Positions 1 through 9,286 of a DNA stretch of 64,000 nucleotides are shown piece by piece (position 1 is the stretch's first letter; every line of letters starts with the position of its first letter). The notes under the pieces were generated by a model. The model had not been told where the DNA came from, did not search any database, and was given only the letters and a program-made list of their open reading frames with translations. The position numbers and the translations under genes are program-made. Origin of the DNA: Arthrobacter agilis (GTDB lineage: Bacteria; Actinomycetota; Actinomycetes; Actinomycetales; Micrococcaceae); assembly GCF_002157505.1 (NCBI RefSeq), contig NZ_NFSC01000030.1, positions 1-64,000 on the forward strand, in the 5' to 3' direction.

Positions 1-175
1 GCGTGGAAGCGCTGCTGGGCTGATACGAGCCCCTCGGTGATGAGCTGTTCCACGGCGTCGGCGGCGTCGTCGAGCAGGAACGGGAGTTCCTTCTTCTCGA
101 CCGTGCCGAAGTCCTTCAGCACGAAGTCTGCGGGATCCTGGCGGCCGGGAGGGCGTCCGACGCCGACCCGCACGC
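1..175. repeat. 175-bp direct repeat, copy 1 (pth 3' end)
   Basis: Identical to 1372-1546 except for one base at 129. The two copies bracket about 1.2 kb of DNA that codes for little. A displaced 3' gene end plus an intact gene is the footprint left when an element inserts into a gene's 3' end and restores it, but no integrase is visible and the outer end lies beyond the window. Confidence 0.85.
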
Positions 176-283
176 TGGCGGAGGTCGTCGACGTGAAGGA
201 ACCATAGGTGCCGAGGCCGGCAACCGAGGCACGACGCGCAGCAGGGCGACTGAGGCCAGGACCTTACCCGAAACGGACTTCAT
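1..283 (-). pseudogene. chimeric remnant: SipW-type signal peptide joined to duplicated 3' end of pth
   Basis: Bases 1-175 repeat 1372-1546 (the C-terminal coding part of intact pth) with one mismatch, which is synonymous (Asp codon of PADF). The window edge cuts it before the stop. At 176 the similarity ends and the minus-strand reading continues upstream into an N-terminus starting at ATG 283. It reads [15 protein letters not shown], then after a frameshift near codon 16 [19 protein letters not shown]. That is the pattern of SipW-type signal peptides of TasA/CalY-like secreted proteins (family knowledge). Apart from that frameshift the signal-peptide frame runs in phase into the Pth frame at VRVGVGR. 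I infer a recombination scar, not a functional gene. No good ribosome binding site is visible. Confidence 0.65.
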
Positions 284-1361
284 GTTGACGCGGGAGTTAC
301 GAGCGGTGCGAGCCACGGAGGATGGGTCGCTACTGCATGCGCTAAGCCGGATTTATCCCACACGTAGGAAATCACTCAAACCCGAGTGGTCATAGGCGAC
401 AGAGCAGTAGCGACCACGGTCGCCTAACCACATTCACCCCGCAAGCATGTAGAGCATGCTCACTGCCTGGTCTGGTCGCCCGCTGCCGCACGTCAACTCA
501 ACAACACCTATTGAACCGATCCATGATGCGGACGATGGTGATGAACGTTGCCGCATGTGCGGGCATCAGGGCGACGGACGATTCCCGGGCGCCGTTAGTA
601 CCTGGACCCGTGCAACCTTTGGGCTACAGCCAGCGAAGATCAGGTGCGCGAGTTACCACCGCGATACCCCAATGTACGATCCAGCATTCTGTGAATGTTC
701 CGCGTCGATACATAGCATCAGTCCTGCGGAAGAACCGCACGGCGTCGAGGGTTAGGCCTCCAACCGGCTCGATGGTGGACGTATGCGAAACACTTCGTTC
801 CTCCAGGTACAGTGGCCCACCATACTCGATGGCCTGATTGATTACTTGAAGAAGGACAAGCCGCTGACGCTGATCATTCTCGGCGTCGTCCTCTCCGGCG
901 CCGCCGTGGGGTTGAACGAGGGCCACCTCGACGGAAGCGCGATTAACTTGTTCGCGATAATCCTGCCAGGGCCGTCTGTTTCCCGACGCGGAAACGTACT
1001 GCATCCAGTTTTAGGGAACTGAGTACAAGCAAAGGTGGCATTTAGTACAGTCGACGCCGAGCACGCCCAATGTCGTACCACCAGACAAACTAGCTTGACG
1101 CTCCTCTTTAGGCCGGACCTCGCCTGATGTCTTGCATTGCCGGCCTGGATACGGCTCTAAACTGGTCCCATAAACAGGCGCTCGCTATTCGGCGGCACGT
1201 GCTGTGGCTCGGCGCAGAGCATGTCTTAGCACCCAAGCAACCTCTGACAATCCGTCTTGGGACCGCCGATCGTTATGTTGAAAGCGCGTAGGACCGTCGA
1301 TTTGAAGGATCGCGCTGGGCACGCTTCATCCAAAAGTACGGTTAGCCCGAACTTGAACTGG
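284..1361. other. decayed intergenic tract between the pth repeats
   Basis: AT-richer than its flanks with no convincing full gene. The only protein-like stretch is on the plus strand around 783-1022: an ATG ORF of 79 codons with a hydrophobic helix (LTLIILGVVLSGAAVGL) that resembles a small membrane protein or holin remnant. It has no clear Shine-Dalgarno sequence. The remaining ORFs have random composition. Probably the remains of an inserted element or of deleted genes. Confidence 0.45.
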
Positions 1362-1943
1362 CTAGGCGGGGGCGTGGAAGCGCTGCTGGGCTGATACGAG
1401 CCCCTCGGTGATGAGCTGTTCCACGGCGTCGGCGGCGTCGTCGAGCAGGAACGGGAGTTCCTTCTTCTCGACCGTGCCGAAGTCCTTCAGCACGAAGTCG
1501 GCGGGATCCTGGCGGCCGGGAGGGCGTCCGACGCCGACCCGCACGCGGTAGTAGTCCTTGGTGCCGAGGGCCTTGCTGATGTCCCGCAGCCCGTTGTGGC
1601 CGCCTTCTCCCCCGCCGAGCTTGAGCTTGAGGGTGTTGAAGGGGATGTCGATCTCGTCGTGGACGGCGATGACGTGGTCGGGCGCCACGTCATGGAAACG
1701 GGCGAGCGTCGAGACGGGGCCACCCGTCGTGTTCATGTAGGTGAGCGGCTTGGCCAGGACCACCCGCGGTCCTCCGATGCCGAGCCGTCCCTCGAGCGTG
1801 ACGGCCTGGGCCTTCGACGAGGTGAACCGGCCGCGGAGGCGGTCGGCGAGGAGGTCCAGCACCATCTGGCCCACGTTGTGGCGGTTGCCGCTGTAGCCGG
1901 GCCCGGGATTCCCGAGCCCGGCTACGAGCCAGGTGTCAGACAC
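1362..1943 (-). CDS. pth: peptidyl-tRNA hydrolase
   Basis: Cytosolic enzyme that cleaves the ester bond of peptidyl-tRNAs that drop off ribosomes and so recycles tRNA. The 193-residue product has the usual family length. It carries the N-terminal LGNPGPGY motif, the RHNVG motif with catalytic His22, the central LAKPLTYMN segment and the HDEID and GGEGGHNGLRD motifs. It lies immediately downstream of rplY on the same strand (14 bp gap), the pair order seen in M. tuberculosis and other actinobacteria. Its last 58 codons are duplicated at 1-175. ATG start at 1943. Confidence 0.97.
   Translation of the reverse strand: MSDTWLVAGLGNPGPGYSGNRHNVGQMVLDLLADRLRGRFTSSKAQAVTLEGRLGIGGPRVVLAKPLTYMNTTGGPVSTLARFHDVAPDHVIAVHDEIDIPFNTLKLKLGGGEGGHNGLRDISKALGTKDYYRVRVGVGRPPGRQDPADFVLKDFGTVEKKELPFLLDDAADAVEQLITEGLVSAQQRFHAPA
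1372..1546. repeat. 175-bp direct repeat, copy 2 (within pth)
   Basis: Partner of 1-175. The repeat begins inside the codons just before the pth stop and ends at the sequence encoding RVRVG, which is where the other copy switches to the signal-peptide remnant. Confidence 0.85.
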
Positions 1944-1957
1944 CGTGCGGAGCCTGC

Positions 1958-2608
1958 TTACTGCTCGTCGGCGTCGGTGATGACGGCGTCGGCGTCAGCG
2001 TGGGCTGCCGTCGCGCCTTCGGAGGTGCCTTCGGTGTCGGCGTCGGACTCGGGAGCCTCGCCGAGGTCCTGATCGCTCTCACCGGAGAGGTTGACGATGA
2101 GGGTGTCCGCGTCCACGAGGAGGAGGACGCCCGCGGGGAGCACGATGTCGGAGGCGTGGACGTGCTGTCCGACCTCGCGGCCCTCGATGCTGACCGTGAG
2201 GGTCTCGGGAAGAGCGGTCGCGTCGGCCTCGACGAGGACCGTGTTGGCCTCGAGGTTGGCGACGACGTCCGCTGCGGGCTCGCCCTCGACGTGGATCGCG
2301 ACGTCGACCTGGACCTTCTCGCCGCGGCGGACGGTCAGGAGGTCGAGGTGCTCGACGATCTGCTTGAGGGGGTTGCGCTGGATGTCCTTGACGAGGGCAA
2401 GGTGGTTCTCGCCCTCGATGTCCAGCGTGAGCAGGGCGTTGGGGGTGCGCACTGCCAGCGTGGTGGCCTTGGCGGGCAGCAGGACGTGGATGGGGTCTGC
2501 ACCGTGGCCGTACACGACGGCGGGGATCATGTTGGCGCGGCGGGCCTGGCGGGCCGAGCCCTTGCCGAACTCGGTGCGGACGTGTGCTGCGAGCTTCTGC
2601 TCGGACAT
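1958..2608 (-). CDS. rplY: 50S ribosomal protein L25 (Ctc family)
   Basis: Binds 5S rRNA in the large ribosomal subunit; in several Gram-positives the Ctc form is also a general stress protein. The 216-residue product has the N-terminal L25 domain (KLAAHVRTEFGKGSARQARR, IPAVVYGHG) followed by the C-terminal CTC beta domain and an acidic Ala/Asp/Glu tail. I chose ATG 2608 because it is preceded by AGGAGAA at correct spacing and matches the family N-terminus; the longer reading to 2680 adds an atypical leader. It is the first gene of rplY-pth. In related genomes prs-glmU lie directly upstream, but here about 32 kb intervene. Confidence 0.95.
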   Translation of the reverse strand: MSEQKLAAHVRTEFGKGSARQARRANMIPAVVYGHGADPIHVLLPAKATTLAVRTPNALLTLDIEGENHLALVKDIQRNPLKQIVEHLDLLTVRRGEKVQVDVAIHVEGEPAADVVANLEANTVLVEADATALPETLTVSIEGREVGQHVHASDIVLPAGVLLLVDADTLIVNLSGESDQDLGEAPESDADTEGTSEGATAAHADADAVITDADEQ

Positions 2609-2928
2609 GGTTTCTCCTGGACGTTGCGGCTCGGCGCTGTTTGCGGGAGCACTGGGACGTTGCCGGGGCGGAAGGAACACGCGAGGAGGGCAGTCGTCTA
2701 GAAACCAGTTGAGTCGCTAGCCACCGTCGATCACGGAGTACGGCCGGAATTCCTGCAATCCGGCCCGCTCCCTCGCCTAGGCATCGCGTTCAATGGTACA
2801 GGACTGCGCGCCGTCGGCTCTCCCTCAGCGGGGTCGGTGATAATGGGGGCACCCATCAGCCGTCCGGCCCGTTCCTCGAAGGATTCCCCCTGACCACTGC
2901 GCCGCTGCCCTCCCGCAGGTACAAGACA

Positions 2929-3351
2929 GTGACCGGGGGCCTGTGTGCCGTCTGGCTGGTCGCCGTCGCGTTCATCGTCCTGTGGCCGACGCCGGTGGAC
3001 CATGAGGCGGCCGGCATCCTGCGGCGTGGACTGGGATTCCTGCACCGGCACGGGTTTCCGGCGTTCATCACGTACAACGTCGTGGAGTTCACCTCCAACG
3101 TCCTGATGTTCGTCCCGCTCGGTCTGTTCTGGTTCATCCTCGCCCCGCACCGCTGGCGGTGGTGGGGCCCGGTAGCGGGGTTCGCCCTCTCCGCCCTCAT
3201 CGAGGTCACGCAACTCGTTCTGCTTCCGCAGCGCTTCGCCACACCGTACGACGTGCTGGCGAACACCACCGGGGCAATGACGGGAACCGTCCTTGCGTGG
3301 CTACTACTGCGTTCCCAACGCAATTCCTCTCGCTGGTTCACCGGCAGGTAA
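2929..3351 (+). CDS. VanZ-like membrane protein
   Basis: Small integral membrane protein of the VanZ family; members are linked to low-level teicoplanin resistance or cell-surface processes, but function here is unproven. The 140 residues contain about four hydrophobic helices and the family signature around FTSNVLMFVPLGLF, ALIEVTQ and TPYDVLANTTGA. A GTG at 2929 is the first canonical start in frame. However, an in-frame CTG at 2890 sits 6 bp after a clean GAAGGA site and would add the basic segment SRRYKTV ahead of the first helix. First gene of the accessory island, divergent from rplY. Confidence 0.8.
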   Translation: MTGGLCAVWLVAVAFIVLWPTPVDHEAAGILRRGLGFLHRHGFPAFITYNVVEFTSNVLMFVPLGLFWFILAPHRWRWWGPVAGFALSALIEVTQLVLLPQRFATPYDVLANTTGAMTGTVLAWLLLRSQRNSSRWFTGR

Positions 3352-3925
3352 GGCTTTCATCCTCTAGTTATTAAGGTCCATCCGCACCTGCCTAGAGTTG
3401 TTCAGGATTCGGTCACTCGCGATAGGACAAAGAGATCCTCACAAGATCGACAAACTACAGGCGGGTCGGACTCACTTCTTCAAGCCACCCTCCCCAAGTT
3501 GCTGGCAGAAGTTCTCGCCACTGGTCACCTGAAGTTGAGCCCGAACATGCCCGCCAGCGTGCACGTGTTCACTCCTCCGCCTGGGCACTCTGCAGGGGAA
3601 GGGCAAGTGATTGCCGGGCCTTCGGCTACTTGACGACGTCTTCCGGCCCCTAGCGGACTCCTTGAGTTGCACAACGTCGCAGTTGGAGAATCAACGGTTT
3701 TATGGGGACTTGTTGCTGTCTGGCGGACGAACTCGACTGAAGTATCGGGCGATTCCACATCGCTGCGTCTGAGCCGCGAGCCAGTCCAAAGATTACAGGG
3801 AGGCGGTGCAGCTCTTATCGACAGGTCTGATGCCGCACCAGTCGATTGCTCTACGAACCATTGCGATCGAGTTCCCGCGATTGAAATGCGAAGCAGCCCC
3901 TGTACCGAGCCCGATTCATGACGGG
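3352..3925. other. non-coding, AT-richer tract
   Basis: No gene I can support. Short ORFs on both strands have random composition. The last part (from about 3925) begins to match the leader of the SGNH paralogue at 13066-13106. Confidence 0.5.
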
Positions 3926-3934
3926 CGGGCGAGC

Positions 3935-3977
3935 GGGAGGGGCATAATCGGTAAAGGTCTCGGAAAGTGGGGAAGCA
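3935..3977 (+). promoter_or_regulatory. conserved leader shared with the other SGNH gene
   Basis: The stretch reads GAGGGGCATAATCG, then GGTCTCGG, then GTGGGGAAGCA before the ATG. It aligns with 13066-13106 upstream of the second SGNH gene. CATAAT could serve as a -10 element; this is inference. The 13-bp hairpin present upstream of the second copy is missing here. Confidence 0.4.
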
Positions 3978-4787
3978 ATGCCGTGCATCCGAAAGAAGAA
4001 ACGTCGCCCGTCGATATCGAAACGGGCGAGTATCGTCGCCGTAAGCTGTGCAGTGCTAGCAGCTGTTCTCTGCTTAACCGGGCTCTACCTGGGGAAGCGA
4101 GAAACGCTGCAGTCGAACGCGGAAGCAGCAAACGAGTACACAACAGCACCTCTTGCGCTACCATCCCACCTGACGATGCCACCGCTACCTCCCGAGTCGA
4201 AGGTGCTTTTCATTGGCGACTCGTGGGCGCAAGGGGTCGGTGCCGTCGACCAGGTCGACGGCAATTGGGCGGCGCTGACCGCTGATTATTTCGGCTGGGA
4301 TAGAACGATCGACGGCATGGGTGGGACTGGGTTTACTGCACGCGGCGCCTCTGGAACTGACGACAATCGGTGTTCAAACCGACTAGATCGTTGGATTGAT
4401 CAAGGAATGGAACAGGATCTTGTTGTACTTGAGGGTGGTTTGAACGATGACGATGTTGAACCCTCTAACCTGCAAGCCGCCGTCCGAGATGCCGTGACAA
4501 AAGCTAGGGGTGCGTGGCCAGAGTCGTCGATTCTAGTAATCGGGCCCGCCGCTCCCCAACCGCTGGCTGACATGGTGAAGCGGATCGCGGAACCGATAAG
4601 GTTGGGCGCAATCGACGCAGGGGCGTTCTCAATCCAACCAGCACTACTGGGATGGTTCACCGAGGAAAACTCAGAGGCATTCCTTATCCCTGCGGATGGA
4701 GCTCATGTTAATGACGAAAGTCACCAGTACACTTCCGAACGTCTGATAGACGCCATTCAGAAACTTCAGGGTGACCAGCAAGGATGA
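3978..4787 (+). CDS. SGNH/GDSL-family hydrolase, membrane-anchored (paralogue 1)
   Basis: Predicted extracytoplasmic esterase, acetylesterase or O-acyltransferase-like protein with an SGNH fold. The 269 residues show a basic start (IRKKKRRPSISKR), one transmembrane helix at about 17-38, then the GDS block (FIGDSW, Ser82), a GGTGF segment, an EGGLNDDD block and a C-terminal DGAHVND block with the Asp-x-x-His expected of the catalytic dyad. It is closely similar along its whole length, including the leader, to 13107-13934. ATG 3978 follows GGGG at 5 bp spacing. Its location in the polysaccharide island suggests a role in modifying EPS or wall polymers (inference). Confidence 0.8.
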   Translation: MPCIRKKKRRPSISKRASIVAVSCAVLAAVLCLTGLYLGKRETLQSNAEAANEYTTAPLALPSHLTMPPLPPESKVLFIGDSWAQGVGAVDQVDGNWAALTADYFGWDRTIDGMGGTGFTARGASGTDDNRCSNRLDRWIDQGMEQDLVVLEGGLNDDDVEPSNLQAAVRDAVTKARGAWPESSILVIGPAAPQPLADMVKRIAEPIRLGAIDAGAFSIQPALLGWFTEENSEAFLIPADGAHVNDESHQYTSERLIDAIQKLQGDQQG

Positions 4788-4905
4788 CTGCTGGGCGGTC
4801 CCCGTGAAGAAGGAGGAGGTAACCAGTCTGGCCTTCCTCGGGGCGGTGCTCCTTATGGCCGCTGTCTGGACGAGCGCGGCTACCGCGATGCAAACTTCTT
4901 TACGC

Positions 4906-6297
4906 TCATTTTGCTGACGATCCCAGGTGCCGCGCGCTTAGGTGCGGCGCTTTCGCTCGAACTATGCGTGACCCCAAACCAGAGCTGACCTCGGGACTGG
5001 CGCCCCTCATAGTGTGCAGGATGCCCACCGCCCACCAAAATGGGATAGCACCGAAGGGCGCCTCCAGGACAACCCCAAACATGGCAATAGGAAGTGTGGC
5101 GAGGAAGATGAACGACGCCGTACTCATCAGCTCGTCCCCACCAACGCGTCCTCGGTTCCGGGCGACTAGTCGCACCACTGAAGCGAGCACCACGAGCGCC
5201 AATGCCACACCGACTACGCCGGTCCGGGCCAAGACGCCAACCAACCAGTTGTGCGGGCTCCGAACGTTGTCGTAGGTCGTTCCCTCCAAATAGGCGAGAA
5301 CACCGGCCTCCTCGAGGAAGTTGTTGCCGAACCCGGACCCGAACACACCGCGCAAGTCGTTCTCGAACGTCCAGTCGGCGACACCAGACCACGCGAATTG
5401 ACGAGCGCGCTCCGTGCCCTGGGCGTTGAGTTCGTTCTCCCCACCTGTGTGCGTGTTGAATACGCTGGCAATGAGCCTTTCACCTGGCGTGGTTTGCGCG
5501 ATCGCGGCGACACCGACAGCGAGTATGACAGGGAACGCGAGCACCATCAGGACACGCTTATTCCCGTCTTTGGGAGCCGAAGCATAGGACACAACGTATG
5601 CCGCCAACAGCGCCAACGCCAGGGACATGAGGCCGGCCCGGGAGTGGAATCCCAACGTGGTGACGAGCGTCAGTGCCAACGCCACAGCACCCCAAAACTT
5701 ATTCTCGCCGAGAATGAGCCTGCGTAAGAGAAGAGCCGCTGTGACGGACAGGACGGCCATGTCGATGTCAGGGCGGACCGAGAACAGGTTCACTCCCGAC
5801 CCTGGAAGCTGGGGAAATGCTGATTCTGCGAGCCCCCCAAGTCGTACGGTCGAGGTCCATAGCAGATGGAAAATCAGCGCCGCCCAGATGAGTTTCATCG
5901 TTTTGGCACGACTCGGGCCATTAGCGCGGGCTAGGGACCAAGCGGAAAGGAATGCAAGACCCGAATACAGGAATGGAACGTAATCACGGAGCCACACGAA
6001 GGTGAAAACGTATTCGGTGGAGAGCATCGCTCGAAGCAGCAGGTAACTGAAGAACGCTATGAAAACAACTGGCGGGCCCGAACGCATCTTCGCGCTGGGG
6101 GTTTGCCTACCGTGAACCTTCTGCCCGAGGACTGCGTCCATCACGGCTAAAGCGATCAGGACGTCTGCAATGAACAACGGCGGAGACCCAATGTAGGATC
6201 CCCACCTAGTCCCCCCCAGTAGGACCGCGACTGCCAGCGCCCCTAAAATTGTTCTGCTCGGTCTTTCTTTCGCGACTGCCACCTGAGTCCCCTCCAT
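4906..6297 (-). CDS. O-antigen ligase/polymerase-like membrane protein (Wzy-type)
   Basis: Polytopic membrane protein of 463 residues with about ten hydrophobic helices and one large extracytoplasmic loop. The loop carries the RSPHNWLVGVLARTG segment typical of the Wzy_C/O-antigen ligase family, whose members join lipid-linked oligosaccharide repeat units in the outer leaflet. It is transcribed opposite to the main EPS operon, with the acyltransferase at 6477-7538 immediately upstream. As the only polymerase candidate in the window it is the likely Wzy of the EPS pathway (inference). ATG 6297 was used; the first eight residues are not conserved-looking, so a later start is possible. Confidence 0.78.
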   Translation of the reverse strand: MEGTQVAVAKERPSRTILGALAVAVLLGGTRWGSYIGSPPLFIADVLIALAVMDAVLGQKVHGRQTPSAKMRSGPPVVFIAFFSYLLLRAMLSTEYVFTFVWLRDYVPFLYSGLAFLSAWSLARANGPSRAKTMKLIWAALIFHLLWTSTVRLGGLAESAFPQLPGSGVNLFSVRPDIDMAVLSVTAALLLRRLILGENKFWGAVALALTLVTTLGFHSRAGLMSLALALLAAYVVSYASAPKDGNKRVLMVLAFPVILAVGVAAIAQTTPGERLIASVFNTHTGGENELNAQGTERARQFAWSGVADWTFENDLRGVFGSGFGNNFLEEAGVLAYLEGTTYDNVRSPHNWLVGVLARTGVVGVALALVVLASVVRLVARNRGRVGGDELMSTASFIFLATLPIAMFGVVLEAPFGAIPFWWAVGILHTMRGASPEVSSGLGSRIVRAKAPHLSARHLGSSAK

Positions 6298-6476
6298 CCG
6301 CTCATCCTAGCAACGGTAGCCGCGTCTAAAGCTTCGAGCCTGCCAGCTAGCTTCCGACAATGGGACCATGGATGGGCGGTGATCTCCTCGCGCCAGACCG
6401 TCGAGGTCAAAATTCCGCGTCGTGACTGGCCGTTACCCACGGAATCTACTCGAAACCAGGTGTTCCGGATTCCCTG

Positions 6477-7538
6477 CTATTTCCGCGGCCGAAGGTGGTC
6501 TCCAGGCATGGAGAACAACCACCCGAACCCGATCATGGTGGAGAATCGCCGCAGCCCGAGTGATGCGATCACAAGTGCGACCGTAGTAACAACAGGATAG
6601 AGGGTGGCAAAGAGGTAAGGAAGCCATCCTCCGTCAGACTGGAGTGCGATCGAATGGCTAAGTAACGCCAGGAGCGGGAGATGCAGAACATAGACAGGCA
6701 GAGTGTTCCTTCCAACGAACTGCCCTACTTTAGCCAACCACGAAAAACGAGCGAGGACTGCTACAACGGTCACTCCACCCCACGTTGCGACGGCAGCAGC
6801 GGCCGGCCTTACTCCCGCAATATCGTCAGCACCCGCCACGTAGAGTCCGACGACTCCCAGGTAGAGGCAAGCGGCTATGAGAGCGCGGGACGGACATGCT
6901 CGGTCAGCGGTTGCTTCAACCAGTCGGGGAAAGTATGCGCCAATCACGAAGAAGACGAAGTTGCCCACGACTCCCAATTGGACGGTCAGTGGCCACATCG
7001 AGGCAACAACCGCTAAAGACACCGCGATTGCCATGCTTGCGGGTCGAGGCAGGCCTGCTAAGGCTTTCGCGAAGAGGAAGTAGGCGCCTAATGCATACAG
7101 GTACCAGAGGCTTGACGAGGGGAACGCGAGGCTTCGCAGGACGCCTGAAAGGCTAGCCGCACCCATGCCATCTACGGGTGCGGCTAGGGCCGCATAAAAC
7201 GCACCGGATAGCACCAGCCAAACCACGTAGAGGTAGTAGGGCTGCGCTACTCTCCGCTGCAGGACTTTGCTCCAAGGCCTGTTTATCGACGGGGCAGCGA
7301 GAAACCCGGACATGAGGAAGAAGAGAGGCATCCGTACAGGATTTAGCCCGCGACTCAGGACATCCCAGAAAGCGTGCACCGATTCTGGCCCGGAGACAGC
7401 AGGATATTGCTTGTTGGTCACGTGAACGAGGACCACCAAGACGATACAGACGCCCTTTATTACATCCGCCCAGACGAAACGACCGCCAGCGGTCACGTTA
7501 CTCTTGTTCGTCAACGCCGAACCACCAAGTGAGACCAT
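6477..7538 (-). CDS. acyltransferase family 3 membrane protein
   Basis: Multi-pass acyltransferase (OafA/NodX type) expected to move acetyl or another acyl group onto sugars of the exopolysaccharide. The sequence begins RFVWADVIKGVCIVLVVLVH, which has the D-x-x-K-G and H of the family, followed by RMPLFFLMSGFL and about nine further helices, ending in a basic tail. It lacks a fused SGNH domain, unlike 10577-12670. ATG 7538 (MVSLGG) has GGA about 10 bp upstream; an in-frame ATG at 7577 would add 13 residues. It precedes the polymerase-like gene on the same strand with a gap of about 180 bp. Confidence 0.82.
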   Translation of the reverse strand: MVSLGGSALTNKSNVTAGGRFVWADVIKGVCIVLVVLVHVTNKQYPAVSGPESVHAFWDVLSRGLNPVRMPLFFLMSGFLAAPSINRPWSKVLQRRVAQPYYLYVVWLVLSGAFYAALAAPVDGMGAASLSGVLRSLAFPSSSLWYLYALGAYFLFAKALAGLPRPASMAIAVSLAVVASMWPLTVQLGVVGNFVFFVIGAYFPRLVEATADRACPSRALIAACLYLGVVGLYVAGADDIAGVRPAAAAVATWGGVTVVAVLARFSWLAKVGQFVGRNTLPVYVLHLPLLALLSHSIALQSDGGWLPYLFATLYPVVTTVALVIASLGLRRFSTMIGFGWLFSMPGDHLRPRK

Positions 7539-7577
7539 CTTGGTTATCCTAAGTCGACTTACCTGCCACACAAGCAA

Positions 7578-7855
7578 CTTGCGTACTTCTTGAGTCGGAA
7601 TTTCGCACTTCCGCCGGGCTCGGTACGAAGCCGGCGTGCTACATCCCCGCGGGCTAAGAAAACTCGAAGAAGATCCGGCTTGCGCTTAGCGCCTACCCTT
7701 CATGAGGCGGGCTATCCCGTTACGGGCGGGTACCCTCCCCCATGCAACAAGCACCTCAGCTCGAGCTGGCTCCCAATCCCATCGTTGCAGCTACGGCTTG
7801 TTTCCTGATGGTGCGGGATGGGGTGCGGAACCATACGTGAGTGCCACGTGACGCT
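7578..7855. other. non-coding tract left of the IS remnant
   Basis: No supportable ORF and no clear terminal inverted repeat before the transposase remnant. Confidence 0.4.
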
Positions 7856-8415
7856 GTTCTGACGGATGCCGGGTGGGTTCGGTTTCGTCCATTGCTGCCC
7901 TCGTCCTCCGGCGGAGGGGGCGGGCGTCCGTTCCAGAACGATCGGCAGGCGTTCGAAGGAATTGTCTGCCAACACCGTTGAAGGCGCCCTGGCTGGACGT
8001 GCCCCGGTACTTCGGGCCGTGGTAAGGCTGTGGAAACGACACTGCCGCTTCTAGTGTGATGGAATCTGCGACAGATTGCACGCCCCGCTGCTGGCTGACG
8101 CGGACCCGACAGGGAAAGCCGGCTGAAAGGCAAGCGCGGATTCACGATCAACCGCGCTCATCAGCACGCAACGGCACCCTCTCACATGTAAATGATACGA
8201 GGGGCTGTCGAGTTTCAAGAAACTCCGAGACGAGCCCGCTCATCACGAAATCGGCCGATTCCGGGCGGCTGAGCACAAAGGTCTATCACCTCGTCAAAGG
8301 ACGAAGCCCGCCGCTGGTGGTCCTCATCGACCGGGTCAGGCTGGAACACGCTGATGTTCCCGATCCTTGTGGACCACCTCCACGCTGCCCGACCAGGACA
8401 TCCACGCGCGTGCCC
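7856..8415 (+). pseudogene. IS5-family transposase remnant
   Basis: Reading through several frames recovers an IS5-family (ISL2-like) DDE transposase N-terminal half: VLTDAGWVRFRPLLPSS, GRPFQNDRQAFEGIV, PWLDVPRYFGPW, LWKRHCRF, DGICDRLHAPLLADAD, the DSTINRAHQHAT block with the first catalytic Asp, GRLSTKVYHLV and MFPILVDHLHAARPG. In-frame stops and at least three indels separate these pieces. The C-terminal half, with the second Asp and the Glu, is not recognisable after about 8415. It is a dead insertion sequence and evidence that this region was assembled by mobile elements. Confidence 0.8.
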
Positions 8416-8710
8416 TATGGCACGGACCCGCGGCGATTGCTTCTGCTGACCGAGTGGAACGAATGCAGGTCCCCGCACGGGCAGCTGGTTTGGCTCGTAG
8501 GAGCAACCTTCACAGCGGGCACGACGTCATGGACTACGGATGCTGGCCGGAGGCCGACTCGAACATCAGGGAGTCGGCCGGGCATGAGGTTGGCGGTGAT
8601 CGACTCTGCGGTGCGTACAAGAACCGGCGGAAGGTAGGGTCAGTATGCAGTTCTCCGTGCACTGCTGCCGCAGACTTTCCGCGTCGGGCATACTTGAAAG
8701 GAACTGGGCC

Positions 8711-9286
8711 ATGACAACGGATACTCCCTTCCGCATTCTCGCTGTATGCACCGGCAACGTCTGCCGCTCCCCCATGGTCGAGCGACTGCTTCAGGGAGCT
8801 TTAGCCAGCATCGCGCCGGGCGAGTTCGTAATTTCCAGCGCTGGCACCGGCGCTTTAGTCGACCGCCCGATGGATGCGCAGGTGGCTGGTCTTGTAAGAC
8901 AGTTTGACGGCGATCCTGAAGGGTTCCATGCCCGCCAGCTTGAGGAACATGTCATTCGAGACAATGATCTCGTTTTGGCGCTGACTCGCGAACACAGGAG
9001 TCGCGTGATCGAGATGGCCCCATCACTGCTGCGCAAAACCTTCACCCTCCGCGAGTTCGCGCGCCTGATTGCCCCTCTCGACGGCGATTCATCTCTGGAC
9101 GGTCCCCTACGGTGGCGCACTATCCTGCCAAAGGTGGCTCGTGCACGTAGCGCTCACCCGTCGGACCCCTCGCAGGATGACGTAATTGACCCCTATCGCC
9201 GCCCTAACGAGGTGTACCAACAGATGGTGGGCGAGCTGGTACCTGCAGTGAAGTCCCTTATTGACTGGGAACACAACTACCGGTGA
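8711..9286 (+). CDS. low-molecular-weight protein-tyrosine phosphatase
   Basis: Cytosolic phosphatase of the Wzb/Ptp class. In EPS systems this enzyme dephosphorylates the tyrosine autokinase and keeps polymer export cycling. The 191 residues show the P-loop CTGNVCRS (Cys13-x5-Arg19) near the N-terminus and a DDVIDPYRRP segment supplying the general-acid Asp. ATG 8711 follows AAAGGAAC at good spacing; an upstream in-frame ATG at 8645 lacks a site. The partner is probably the kinase at 21966-23426, although the two are 13 kb apart and separated by other genes. Confidence 0.9.
   Translation: MTTDTPFRILAVCTGNVCRSPMVERLLQGALASIAPGEFVISSAGTGALVDRPMDAQVAGLVRQFDGDPEGFHARQLEEHVIRDNDLVLALTREHRSRVIEMAPSLLRKTFTLREFARLIAPLDGDSSLDGPLRWRTILPKVARARSAHPSDPSQDDVIDPYRRPNEVYQQMVGELVPAVKSLIDWEHNYR

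Noticed and set aside
783..1022. Small holin-like gene
   Set aside because: One hydrophobic helix and an ATG, but no ribosome site, random C-terminus and decayed surroundings; kept only as a note.
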